DNA of 64,000 bases from an uncultured Alphaproteobacteria bacterium (GTDB lineage: Bacteria; Pseudomonadota; Alphaproteobacteria; Rs-D84), in the NCBI GenBank assembly GCA_947367055.1, contig CANBCI010000002.1, forward strand, positions 204,005-268,004. The letters are read 5' to 3'. Both the position numbers and the translations under genes were made by a program. Below, piece by piece: positions 18,923 through 28,285 of the stretch (the stretch's first letter is position 1; each line of letters opens with the position of its first letter). The notes below the pieces were generated by a model. It saw only the letters and a list, made by a program, of their open reading frames with translations, searched no databases and was not told the origin of the DNA.

Positions 18923-21550
18923 ATGTTAAAAAATGTAATTGGAAAAATATTGGGATCTGCAAACGACCGTTTGGTAAAATCGTATGATAAAACGGTGTCG
19001 TTAATAAATGATTTGGAACCGAAATACCATGCAATGACCGATGATGAACTGCGGGCGACGACAACGCGCCTGCGGGAACGCCTGGCAAACGGGGAAAAGG
19101 AAAAAAACATTCTGCCGGATGCGTTTGCCCTGGTGCGCGAGGCATCGGTTCGAACAATCGGTCTGCGTCACTTTGACGTCCAGATGATTGGCGGTATGGT
19201 TTTAACAAACGGCCAGATTGCCGAAATGAAAACAGGTGAAGGTAAAACACTGGTCGCGACATTGGCATTGTTCTTAAAGGCGTTGCACGGTCGCGGGGCG
19301 CATTTGATAACTGTTAATGATTACCTGGCCTCGCGTGATGCGGAATGGATGGGCCAGGTTTATAAATTCCTGGGGATGTCCATTGGAATTATCCAGCATG
19401 ACATGACCGACGACGAACGCCGTGCGGCATATGCCTGTGACATAACATATGTGACCAATTCCGAACTGGGGTTTGACTATCTGCGCGATAATATGAAATT
19501 TTCCAAGGCACAGCAGGTTTTGCGTCCGCTGTTCTATGCGATTGTCGACGAAGTGGACAGCATCTTGATTGACGAGGCGCGCACCCCGCTTATCATTTCC
19601 GGCCCCGCCGAAGACAGCAGTGAACTTTACGCGCGTGTTGATGATGTTGTCACAAAACTGACGCCGGATGATTTCAAAAAAGACGAAAAAGACAGACATG
19701 TGACACTAACCGATGCGGGCGTTGATAACGCAACGCGTTTGTTAAAGGATGCGGGATTGCTGACCGGTGATAACTTATATGCGTCTGAAAATGCCGCATT
19801 GGTCATGCATATTCAGCAGTCCCTGCTGGCGCATCATTTGTATCAAAAGAATGTAAATTATGTTGTGCGTGGCGGCGAAATCTTGATTGTGGATGAATTT
19901 ACGGGCCGCGTCATGACGGGGCGCCGTTTTGGCAAAGGGCTGCACCAGGCGATAGAGGCCAAAGAGCATGTCCAGGTTCAGCCGGAAAATCAAACCGTGT
20001 CCAGTATTTCGTACCAGAACCTATTCCGCTTGTATTCGACGCTGTCCGGTATGACGGGTACCGCCATGACCGAGGCCGCCGAATTTGAAGAAATTTACAA
20101 ACTGCGCGTTGTATCTATTCCGACAAATCGTCCGGTTGCACGCATTGACCATCACGACGAAATTTATCGCAACAAAGATGAAAAATACAATGCGATTGTA
20201 AAACAAATCAGCGAATGTATGGCACGCAAGCAACCCGTGTTGGTTGGCACTGTTTCAATTGAGAAATCCGAAGAACTGGCCGCGATTGTGCGTAAAAAAC
20301 TGGGCATAGAACCGGCGGTCTTGAATGCCAAGCATCATGAATCAGAGGCAAAAATCGTTGCCCAGGCAGGCGCGCCGGGTGCGGTGACGATTGCAACAAA
20401 TATGGCCGGCCGCGGAACCGATATTAAACTTGGCGGTAATGCAGAGGATTTAATTGCCGAACTGGATGCGGACGCACCGGATTTCAATGAAAAGAAGAAA
20501 GAAATCTATGACCGGATAGAGGCGAACAAGAAATTAGTTCTGGATGTGGGGGGCCTCTATGTAATCGGTACCGAGCGTCATGAATCGCGCCGCATTGACA
20601 ACCAGTTGCGCGGTCGTGCCGGCCGCCAGGGTGACCCAGGTGATTCCAAGTTCTTTTTGGCGTTGGATGATGATTTGATGCGTATATTTGGTGCGGCGCG
20701 CCTGGACGGCATGCTGACGACATTGGGGCTGAAAACCGGCGAAGCGATTACACATCCGTGGATAACCAAGGCATTGGAAAAGGCACAAAAGCGTGTTGAG
20801 GCCCGCTATTTTGAATCGCGCAAGGAATTGCTGAAATACGACGATGTTATGAACGAACAGCGCGGCGTAATTTACAAGCAGCGCGACGATTTGATGACAT
20901 CCGAAGATTTGACATCCCTGGCGCATGAAATAATCGGCGATGTTGTTGAACTGATTTGTGAAAACAACATTCCGGAAAAGGCGCATCCCGCGGATTGGAA
21001 TCTGAACGGGATTCATGACGCGATGTTGCGTACATTTGCACTGGATATAACGGACATTGAAAAATGGAAAACCGATGAACAGATTACCGAACGCAAGGCG
21101 TATGAAATGCTGCTGAATCTGGCGATGCGTCGTTATTCCGCCCAGGCGGAAAAATACGGCCCGGAAATGATGCGTACTGCGTCGCGTCAAATGATGCTGG
21201 GGGCCTTGGACGCGGTTTGGAAGCGGCATTTGCAACAGATGGATTATCTGCAGACGGGAATCGGCCTGCGCGGGTACGCACAGAAAAACCCGCTGTATGA
21301 ATACAAACGCGAAGCATTGGAATTATTCAAGAACACGATTAACAATTTCAAAATCATGTCGGCGGCATATATTTCGCGCATGGAACTGACGCGCGAAGAT
21401 GTTGATGCGACTGAACGCGAACGGGCACAACACGATGCGTCACTTAATACCGGGGCCGGTATGGATACTGCGGCGGCGGCACGACGCAATGCACCCTGCC
21501 CGTGCGGTTCGGGATTGAAATACAAACATTGTTGCGGGAAATTGAAATAA
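18923..21550 (+). CDS. secA: Preprotein translocase ATPase SecA
   Basis: MKTGEGKTLVATL; DEVDSILIDEARTPLIISG; C-terminal zinc motif CPCGSGLKYKHCCG. Confidence 0.98.
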   Translation: MLKNVIGKILGSANDRLVKSYDKTVSLINDLEPKYHAMTDDELRATTTRLRERLANGEKEKNILPDAFALVREASVRTIGLRHFDVQMIGGMVLTNGQIAEMKTGEGKTLVATLALFLKALHGRGAHLITVNDYLASRDAEWMGQVYKFLGMSIGIIQHDMTDDERRAAYACDITYVTNSELGFDYLRDNMKFSKAQQVLRPLFYAIVDEVDSILIDEARTPLIISGPAEDSSELYARVDDVVTKLTPDDFKKDEKDRHVTLTDAGVDNATRLLKDAGLLTGDNLYASENAALVMHIQQSLLAHHLYQKNVNYVVRGGEILIVDEFTGRVMTGRRFGKGLHQAIEAKEHVQVQPENQTVSSISYQNLFRLYSTLSGMTGTAMTEAAEFEEIYKLRVVSIPTNRPVARIDHHDEIYRNKDEKYNAIVKQISECMARKQPVLVGTVSIEKSEELAAIVRKKLGIEPAVLNAKHHESEAKIVAQAGAPGAVTIATNMAGRGTDIKLGGNAEDLIAELDADAPDFNEKKKEIYDRIEANKKLVLDVGGLYVIGTERHESRRIDNQLRGRAGRQGDPGDSKFFLALDDDLMRIFGAARLDGMLTTLGLKTGEAITHPWITKALEKAQKRVEARYFESRKELLKYDDVMNEQRGVIYKQRDDLMTSEDLTSLAHEIIGDVVELICENNIPEKAHPADWNLNGIHDAMLRTFALDITDIEKWKTDEQITERKAYEMLLNLAMRRYSAQAEKYGPEMMRTASRQMMLGALDAVWKRHLQQMDYLQTGIGLRGYAQKNPLYEYKREALELFKNTINNFKIMSAAYISRMELTREDVDATERERAQHDASLNTGAGMDTAAAARRNAPCPCGSGLKYKHCCGKLK

Positions 21551-21552
21551 AC

Positions 21553-22266
21553 ATGCATAAGTTACCGTTTTATGTCGGAAATTTGGCGGCGAATCTGGTC
21601 CCGGGCAGCCAGCGGCGCACACGTGTTCGTGCGGCGGTAAACCTGTTCTTTTTCAGACCACAGATTCGGCGCGCAATTCGTGAAATATTTGGCGAACGGG
21701 TCAAAACGATAAAGTTTATTCGCCAGCATACGCTGGGGCGTGTCGTTTATTTGGTAAATGACAAATATTTTGTAAAGATTTTTCGCGATGTTTCACATTC
21801 GGAATTAAAGAATTTTGAATTTCTGAACGGATATGTTGCAGACCGATTGAATGTGGCAATGCCGCGTGTGATTGTGCCGCGACGCGGGTCGGTTTATGTA
21901 TGTGAACGTATTTCGGGCCGGCATATTGAATCGTTTTCACCCGCCGAAATATTAAAAAATGCGGAAAAAATACAACGTCAGGTATTCGCCATAATTGACG
22001 AACTGCAACGCATAGATGTTAATAAAATCCCGAACAAGTCGCGTTTCATGACCAGCATGCAGGCGCGCACCCCGGAAAAACCGGGCCCGCATCGCGAGGT
22101 TTTGGGGCATTTTGATTTGAATGAAACCAATCTGTTTTTTGATGATGATATGAATGTGTGCGCGGTTATTGACTGGGATACATTATCAATTGCGCAAAAT
22201 CCGGAAACAGACAAACAGATTTTTATGAAATATTGGAACAGATATTTGGCACGAATAAAGCAATAA
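21553..22266 (+). CDS. APH-like phosphotransferase fold protein
   Basis: LGHFDLNETNLFFDDDMNVCAVIDWDT resembles the HxDxxxxN...IDW motif. Confidence 0.6.
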   Translation: MHKLPFYVGNLAANLVPGSQRRTRVRAAVNLFFFRPQIRRAIREIFGERVKTIKFIRQHTLGRVVYLVNDKYFVKIFRDVSHSELKNFEFLNGYVADRLNVAMPRVIVPRRGSVYVCERISGRHIESFSPAEILKNAEKIQRQVFAIIDELQRIDVNKIPNKSRFMTSMQARTPEKPGPHREVLGHFDLNETNLFFDDDMNVCAVIDWDTLSIAQNPETDKQIFMKYWNRYLARIKQ

Positions 22267-22333
22267 ACAAATTCATCGGGCTTATGCCGTGGATTCGGCG
22301 GAACAATAAAAAATCCGCCGGATGGCGGGATTT

Positions 22334-22690
22334 TTATCTGGTACGATTTATAAAAGATTTTCCAAACGCGTTTGTAATACGATTTTGATACGATATAGGC
22401 GTCTGGGCATTCTTTTTGGTGATGGTTGTTTCTGCTTTTTGTTGTTTGTCGGATTTATTGGCGAATGAAGCGTACACAAGTGAGAATACAGTTACTACCA
22501 ATATACTGCCAATAATTACATACCACATCTGGTATATAGATGTGTTCAATTTAATAGACTTGTCCAGCTGTTTTTGAATCACGTTTCGGAGTTTTTCTTT
22601 TTCAACGCTGTCCATGTCATTGATTCGAGTCAGCATTGCGCCAACTAGCGTGTTAATCGACTCTTGATCCCATTTTTGCCCAGATTGCAT
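22334..22690 (-). CDS. Small membrane protein of unknown function
   Basis: 118 aa; hydrophobic helix MWYVIIGSILVVTVFSLVYASF. Confidence 0.6.
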   Translation of the reverse strand: MQSGQKWDQESINTLVGAMLTRINDMDSVEKEKLRNVIQKQLDKSIKLNTSIYQMWYVIIGSILVVTVFSLVYASFANKSDKQQKAETTITKKNAQTPISYQNRITNAFGKSFINRTR

Positions 22691-22800
22691 AACTTATCCT
22701 TTTTAATTTATTGTAACACAATCAGTTGTTTTGTCAATAAATATAAAAAACATAAAATATATGGTTGCGGGGGTATGGAAAATTTTGCTATGGTGGCGGC

Positions 22801-25800
22801 ATGGAAAATCAATTTGTTCATCTTCGTACACATTCATGTTATTCCGTTGGGGCCAGTACCCTTAAAATTAAGCAAATTCCCAAGTTATGCGCGGCCGCGG
22901 GCATGTCGGCATGTGCGTTGACCGATACGAATTTGATGTCCGGATGCGCCGAATATTCCGATGTTATGCCGTCCAATAAACTGCAACCGATAATTGGCCT
23001 AGAACTGTCCTTGAATCATCATACGGCCGACCCGAAAATACTGCGTATGACCAGTATGTCAAAAATAGTATTGTTGGCGCAAAATCACGAAGGATATTTG
23101 AATTTGTGCGAATTGAACCGCATTATGTACATGCGACCCGATAATCACCATTTGGGGCCGTATGTGACATGGGATGAACTGGCCGCGCATTCGGCGGGGT
23201 TAATATGTCTGTCGGGGGCGCATATGGGGCCGATTGGAATGGCGCTGCTTAATGCCCAGGACATACAGGCCATGACCACGGCCAAAAAGTTTGTGGATCT
23301 GTTTGGTGATCGATTTTATATTGAAATTCAACGCCACGGATTGGAGAATGAAATAAAAACCGAACCCGGATTTTTGAAAATTGCCCGCGAATTAAATATC
23401 CCGATTGTTGCGACAAACGATGTGTGCTTTGCCGCCGACGCAGATTACGAGGCCGCCGACGCATTAACATGTATTTTGGGACAAACCAAGGTTATCGACC
23501 CGGAACGTGTCCGCAAATCATCGGAACAGTATTTTAAATCAGGCGAACAAATGGCGGAAATATTTTCCGACCTGCCGGAGGCGATTGAAAATACCGTTGC
23601 CATATCGCGGCGTTGCGGGTTTATGGTGAACGTTCATGAAAAGCCATTGTTGCCACAGTTCGGTGCGGATTTGGAAACCGAGTGTCAAATGCTGCGCGAC
23701 AACACGATGGCGGGATTGGCCGAACGGTTGCGGCAACATAATATAACGGACACCGCCCCCTATTATGAACAGGCCGAATACGAACTGGGCGTTATTATCG
23801 GTATGGGCTTCCCGGGGTATTTCCTGATTGTTGCGGACTATATCGATTGGTGCAGAAAAAATGATGTTTTGACCGGTCCCGGGCGCGGTTCTGGTGCGGG
23901 TTCAATCGTGGCTTGGGCACTGGGTATTACGCATGTTAATCCGCTGCAGTATGGATTGCTGTTTGAACGATTCTTGAACCCAGACCGTATATCAATGCCC
24001 GATTTTGACGTTGATTTTGAACCGACGGGAATTGAACGGGTGTTGGCATATATTTGCGACAAGTATGGCGCGGATTCCGTGTGCCGTATTATTACATTTG
24101 GCGGCCTGCAGGCGCGCGGTGCAATTCGTGATGTTGCACGCGTGTACGGCATACCCTATTCCAAGTCCGACCGTTTTTCAAAACTAATTCCCCAGGATGC
24201 AAAGACATTAAAGGATGCGGTCGGTGCATCCACCGAAATTCAGGATATATTAAACAACGACCAAGACATGAACAAGGTCGTCACAATATCCGAAGAATTA
24301 GAGGGCGCGGTTCGCAACCTGGGCCAGCACGCATGCGGCGTGGTTATCGGCGACCGGCCGACGACGCAAATTGCGCCCGTATATCGCGACCCGTCAAACC
24401 CGTTGCCGTCCAGTCAGTATGACGGTCATTATCTGGAATCGGCGGGATTGATTAAGTTTGACTTTTTGGGTTTGGAAACATTGGTCGTGTTAAAATATGC
24501 GACGCGCCTGATTCAACAAACACGCGGCATTAACATAGACCTGGATAAAATACCGGTTGATGATCCAAAAACTATGGATTTATGGCAGCGCGGATTAACC
24601 GAAGGCATATTCCAATTCGATGCCCAGTTTGTTCAGCAAACATTGCGCAAGATGCACCCGACAAGTTTCTTGGAAATATCAGCATTGAACGCATTAAACC
24701 GCCCGGGGCCAATTGCCTTTATTCCGCAATTTATCGCCCGCATGCACGGGGACGAACCGGTTGAATTTGTTCACCCAAAAGCGGAACCGATTCTAAAGGA
24801 AACATACGGCATTATCGTGTACCAGGAACAGGTTATGCAGTTGACGCGCGCCCTGGCCGGATTTACGCGCGGTGAATCCGACACCGTGCGCAAGGCTATG
24901 GGTAAAAAGAAACTGGACCTGCTGGCGAAGTTAGAGGTTAAATTCCTTGACGGCTGCGAAGAGCAGCATACCCTTGACCGCGCGACGGCCAAAGACCTGT
25001 GGGAAAAGTTCAAGGAATTTGCAAAATACGCATTTAACAAGTCGCATGCGATTGCATATTCGATTGTCGCGAACCAGTGCGCGTATCTAAAGGCGAACTA
25101 TCCGGCGGAATTTTTGGCGGCGTCAATGTCCAGCAATCTAAACGACACAGACCAATTGTCGATATTTGTAGATGACGCAAAATCCAATTTCAACATTCAA
25201 ATTGTCCCGCCTGATATTAACCAGAGCGAGTCGCTGTTTACAGTCAAGGATGGAAAGATTGTTTATGGTCTGGCCGCACTAAAAGGTGTGGGCACCAGTG
25301 CAACCGACGCAATTATCGCCGAACGTAATGCAAACGGCAAATTCAAAAACCTGACCGATTTTGCAAAGCGGTGCGCCCCGATTATGAACAAGCGCATTTT
25401 AGAGGCGTTTGCCAAGGTCGGCGTGCTGGATTCATTGGAACCAAACCGGGCCGCAATTTATTTGAATGCCGATGCGATATTATCCTATGCGTCGAAATCG
25501 CGCGATGGGGCGAATTCTTTGTCGCTGTTTGCGAACACAATTGAAGACGATGTCGCCGAAGACAGATTGCATAAAAACCTGCCCAAGACAAAACCATGGA
25601 CTTTTTCGCAGCGGCTTGAAAATGAACTGGCGGCGCTGGGATTCTATATATCGGCGCATCCGCTGGATCAGTACAAGCATTTGATTGCGCGTGCAAAACT
25701 GGCAACCAGTGCGACACTGGCGTCGCTGGGGGACAGAAAGCCCGTGCAAATTGCCGTCAACGCGGGTGCGTTTTCACGCCGTCGCACAAAAACCGGCAAA

Positions 25801-26211
25801 GATATGATTACAATCAGCGCAACCGACAGTTTCGGAAACATAGACGCGGTTGCATTCGGTGATATGGCTGCAACATTTGCCCAGATTTTATCGACTGAAA
25901 ATATAGTTTTAATTTCTGGAAAAACATCCAATCGTGACGACCGTGTGTCCGTGTTTGTGGATTCAATTGTGCCCCTGACTCAATGGGTTGCAAAAATCGC
26001 CCGGAAAATAACCCTGGAAATTTATGACCAATCTGTTTTGCCCGATGTAAAAAAGGCTTTAAGTTCATTGCGGGCCGGCACGACCAAGGTTGTCCTGAAT
26101 TTGCACGGACGTGACAAGGTTGCAACGCTCGCCCTGCCCGGCGGGGTCGAATTGGGGCCAACAACCGCGACCGATTTCGTGGGACTTGGGATAAAGGTTG
26201 ACATTGAATGA
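22801..26211 (+). CDS. dnaE: DNA polymerase III subunit alpha
   Basis: PHP start FVHLRTHSCYSVG; GPGRGSGAGSIVAWALGIT; PDFDVDFEP. Confidence 0.97.
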   Translation: MENQFVHLRTHSCYSVGASTLKIKQIPKLCAAAGMSACALTDTNLMSGCAEYSDVMPSNKLQPIIGLELSLNHHTADPKILRMTSMSKIVLLAQNHEGYLNLCELNRIMYMRPDNHHLGPYVTWDELAAHSAGLICLSGAHMGPIGMALLNAQDIQAMTTAKKFVDLFGDRFYIEIQRHGLENEIKTEPGFLKIARELNIPIVATNDVCFAADADYEAADALTCILGQTKVIDPERVRKSSEQYFKSGEQMAEIFSDLPEAIENTVAISRRCGFMVNVHEKPLLPQFGADLETECQMLRDNTMAGLAERLRQHNITDTAPYYEQAEYELGVIIGMGFPGYFLIVADYIDWCRKNDVLTGPGRGSGAGSIVAWALGITHVNPLQYGLLFERFLNPDRISMPDFDVDFEPTGIERVLAYICDKYGADSVCRIITFGGLQARGAIRDVARVYGIPYSKSDRFSKLIPQDAKTLKDAVGASTEIQDILNNDQDMNKVVTISEELEGAVRNLGQHACGVVIGDRPTTQIAPVYRDPSNPLPSSQYDGHYLESAGLIKFDFLGLETLVVLKYATRLIQQTRGINIDLDKIPVDDPKTMDLWQRGLTEGIFQFDAQFVQQTLRKMHPTSFLEISALNALNRPGPIAFIPQFIARMHGDEPVEFVHPKAEPILKETYGIIVYQEQVMQLTRALAGFTRGESDTVRKAMGKKKLDLLAKLEVKFLDGCEEQHTLDRATAKDLWEKFKEFAKYAFNKSHAIAYSIVANQCAYLKANYPAEFLAASMSSNLNDTDQLSIFVDDAKSNFNIQIVPPDINQSESLFTVKDGKIVYGLAALKGVGTSATDAIIAERNANGKFKNLTDFAKRCAPIMNKRILEAFAKVGVLDSLEPNRAAIYLNADAILSYASKSRDGANSLSLFANTIEDDVAEDRLHKNLPKTKPWTFSQRLENELAALGFYISAHPLDQYKHLIARAKLATSATLASLGDRKPVQIAVNAGAFSRRRTKTGKDMITISATDSFGNIDAVAFGDMAATFAQILSTENIVLISGKTSNRDDRVSVFVDSIVPLTQWVAKIARKITLEIYDQSVLPDVKKALSSLRAGTTKVVLNLHGRDKVATLALPGGVELGPTTATDFVGLGIKVDIE

Positions 26212-27056
26212 CAAAGCATGTGCCGGTATTGTTGGATGCGGTGTTGGATGCGCTTGGCGATTTGCGCGGGCGGCGCGTTATTGACGCCACATTTGGTGCC
26301 GGCGGATATACACGCGCGTTTTTAAATGCCGGTGCAATTGTAACGGCGTTTGACCGTGACCCGCATGTCGCGGCGGACGCCGACGCGATAAAGGCTGAAT
26401 TCGGCAATCGTTTTACTTTTATTCCGGAACCGTTTTCCGCAATGGGAAATCTGAATGACAAATATGACGCGGTGGTGTTTGATTTGGGTATATCTTCGAT
26501 GCAGATTGATGACGGCGCGCGCGGGTTTTCATTTCGCTTTGACGGACCGCTGGATATGCGCATGTCCGCCGCCGGCATCAGTGCGGCCGAATTGATTGCG
26601 TCATCGGACGCGTCGCAATTGGCAAAAATACTGCGTGATTTCGGCGATGTGAAAAAGGCGATGCCAATCGCCCGCGCGTTAAAGGACGCCGCCCCGACCA
26701 CCACCGGCGCATTGCGAAATCTTATACATGACCCGCGTGACATCGCCCCCGTGTTTCAGGCGTTGCGAATTGCGGTCAATGATGAAATGGGCGAATTGAC
26801 GCGCGCGTTGGACGCGGTGCCGGGCCTGCTGAATGACGGCGGAATATGCGCATGCGTAACATTTCATTCATTGGAAGACAGGATTGTAAAAAACACATTT
26901 CGCGAATGGACAACGGCACCCGGTGATCCGCGCATGCCGTCGGTTGTGGCGGCGCCATTTAAATTATTGCGCGCGTCAACCCCGTCACCCGCAGAGGTGG
27001 CGCGAAACCCGCGCGCCCGCAGCGCGCATTGCCGGGCCGTTATAAAATCATATTGA
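26208..27056 (+). CDS. rsmH: 16S rRNA (cytosine-1402-N4)-methyltransferase
   Basis: HVPVLLDAVLDAL; DATFGAGGYTRAFL; FHSLEDRIVK; overlaps the dnaE stop. Confidence 0.95.
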   Translation: MTKHVPVLLDAVLDALGDLRGRRVIDATFGAGGYTRAFLNAGAIVTAFDRDPHVAADADAIKAEFGNRFTFIPEPFSAMGNLNDKYDAVVFDLGISSMQIDDGARGFSFRFDGPLDMRMSAAGISAAELIASSDASQLAKILRDFGDVKKAMPIARALKDAAPTTTGALRNLIHDPRDIAPVFQALRIAVNDEMGELTRALDAVPGLLNDGGICACVTFHSLEDRIVKNTFREWTTAPGDPRMPSVVAAPFKLLRASTPSPAEVARNPRARSAHCRAVIKSY

Positions 27057-27101
27057 CCCGATAATATGATTTTTTGTAAAATCGACCAAAAGGAAGGAAA
27101 A

Positions 27102-27599
27102 ATGAAGAAATTACTTGGATTTTTATTATTGTTGTCGCCGTCTGCGGCATTGGCCAATCCGGCATGTCCGGTATGCACGGTCGCAATCGGGGCGGCGTTG
27201 CCGATTACCAGACGCATGGGGGTGCCTGATGCGGTAATGGGCCTGTGGGTCGGCGCGCTTCTGGCGATATTCGGATATTGGATTATAAAGTTTATGGATG
27301 CGCGCGGGTGGCGTTTTTGGGGCCGGAACGCGTTGGTTCTGGCGTTATCTGTCGCGACAATCGGGTTTGCCTATATCGGCCAGGTGAAATACAGCCCCTG
27401 CACCTATATGGGTATTTTGAACATAGACCCGCTGCTGTTCGGGACAATACTTGGGGCGATATTGTTTATTGTGACCGAAAAATTGTATGACTGGATGAAG
27501 GCGAAAAATGGCGGTCATGCACATTTCCCGTTTGAAAAGGTCGTGTTGCCTATTGTCGTGCTTGCCATCGCGAGTTGGATTTTCGTAATATGTCGGTAA
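27102..27599 (+). CDS. Multi-pass membrane protein
   Basis: Signal or first TM then NPACPVCTVAIGAALP; several TM helices. Confidence 0.7.
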   Translation: MKKLLGFLLLLSPSAALANPACPVCTVAIGAALPITRRMGVPDAVMGLWVGALLAIFGYWIIKFMDARGWRFWGRNALVLALSVATIGFAYIGQVKYSPCTYMGILNIDPLLFGTILGAILFIVTEKLYDWMKAKNGGHAHFPFEKVVLPIVVLAIASWIFVICR

Positions 27600-27617
27600 C
27601 AGTTTAAGGAGGTAAAG

Positions 27618-28226
27618 ATGAAAAAAGAAAAAAAGTTGACCATGGATGAAATGATTCAGAAAATGGATGCCGCAAAAAAGGTGAATCCGCTGGATTTGTC
27701 ATCAGACCAGGATTTGTCCATCGCGCTGATGAACCTGATTTCACTGGAAGAACATTTTTTCTTTAGCGGCGCCAAAACGCAAAAGACCGGTTTTTATGAC
27801 ATGATTAACACTGTCCGCGACATGCGCAAGGAACTAATGGAACGCATCGTAAAGAAATCCACAGCGCAAACCGGCGAAGTGTGGTGCATATCAAAACATC
27901 TGCTGGCGGCATCTATGCGCCTTATGGAGGTCGGCACCAAAGCCCTTGGCGCCGGCAACACCCAGGACGCCTATAACCTGTTTAACAAGGCGTATGATTT
28001 GTATTCTTTGTTCTGGGGAATAAATATGGATTTGATAAATCTGGACGGCGTGCGTCAGATTGCGCCGGACGTTTATGAACATGCCACCCAGGAATGTGCC
28101 TTGAAATCAGTTCCTGCGACGAAAAAAAGCACATCTGCCAAATCTGAAAATGCGGCGGAATCAAAGTCAACGGTAAAAAAATTGGGCACGTGGGTAAAGA
28201 ATGCGGTTAATTGCTGCATTGAATAA
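27618..28226 (+). CDS. Conserved soluble protein, partner of the 27102 gene
   Basis: SD AAGGAGG; GEVWCISKHLLAASMRLMEVGTKALG...AYDLYSLFWGINMDLI. Confidence 0.7.
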   Translation: MKKEKKLTMDEMIQKMDAAKKVNPLDLSSDQDLSIALMNLISLEEHFFFSGAKTQKTGFYDMINTVRDMRKELMERIVKKSTAQTGEVWCISKHLLAASMRLMEVGTKALGAGNTQDAYNLFNKAYDLYSLFWGINMDLINLDGVRQIAPDVYEHATQECALKSVPATKKSTSAKSENAAESKSTVKKLGTWVKNAVNCCIE

Positions 28227-28285
28227 TTCGGTATTGATTCACAAACCCGAAAAGTGATAAAATATATTCAGAGAGATGTAAATCT

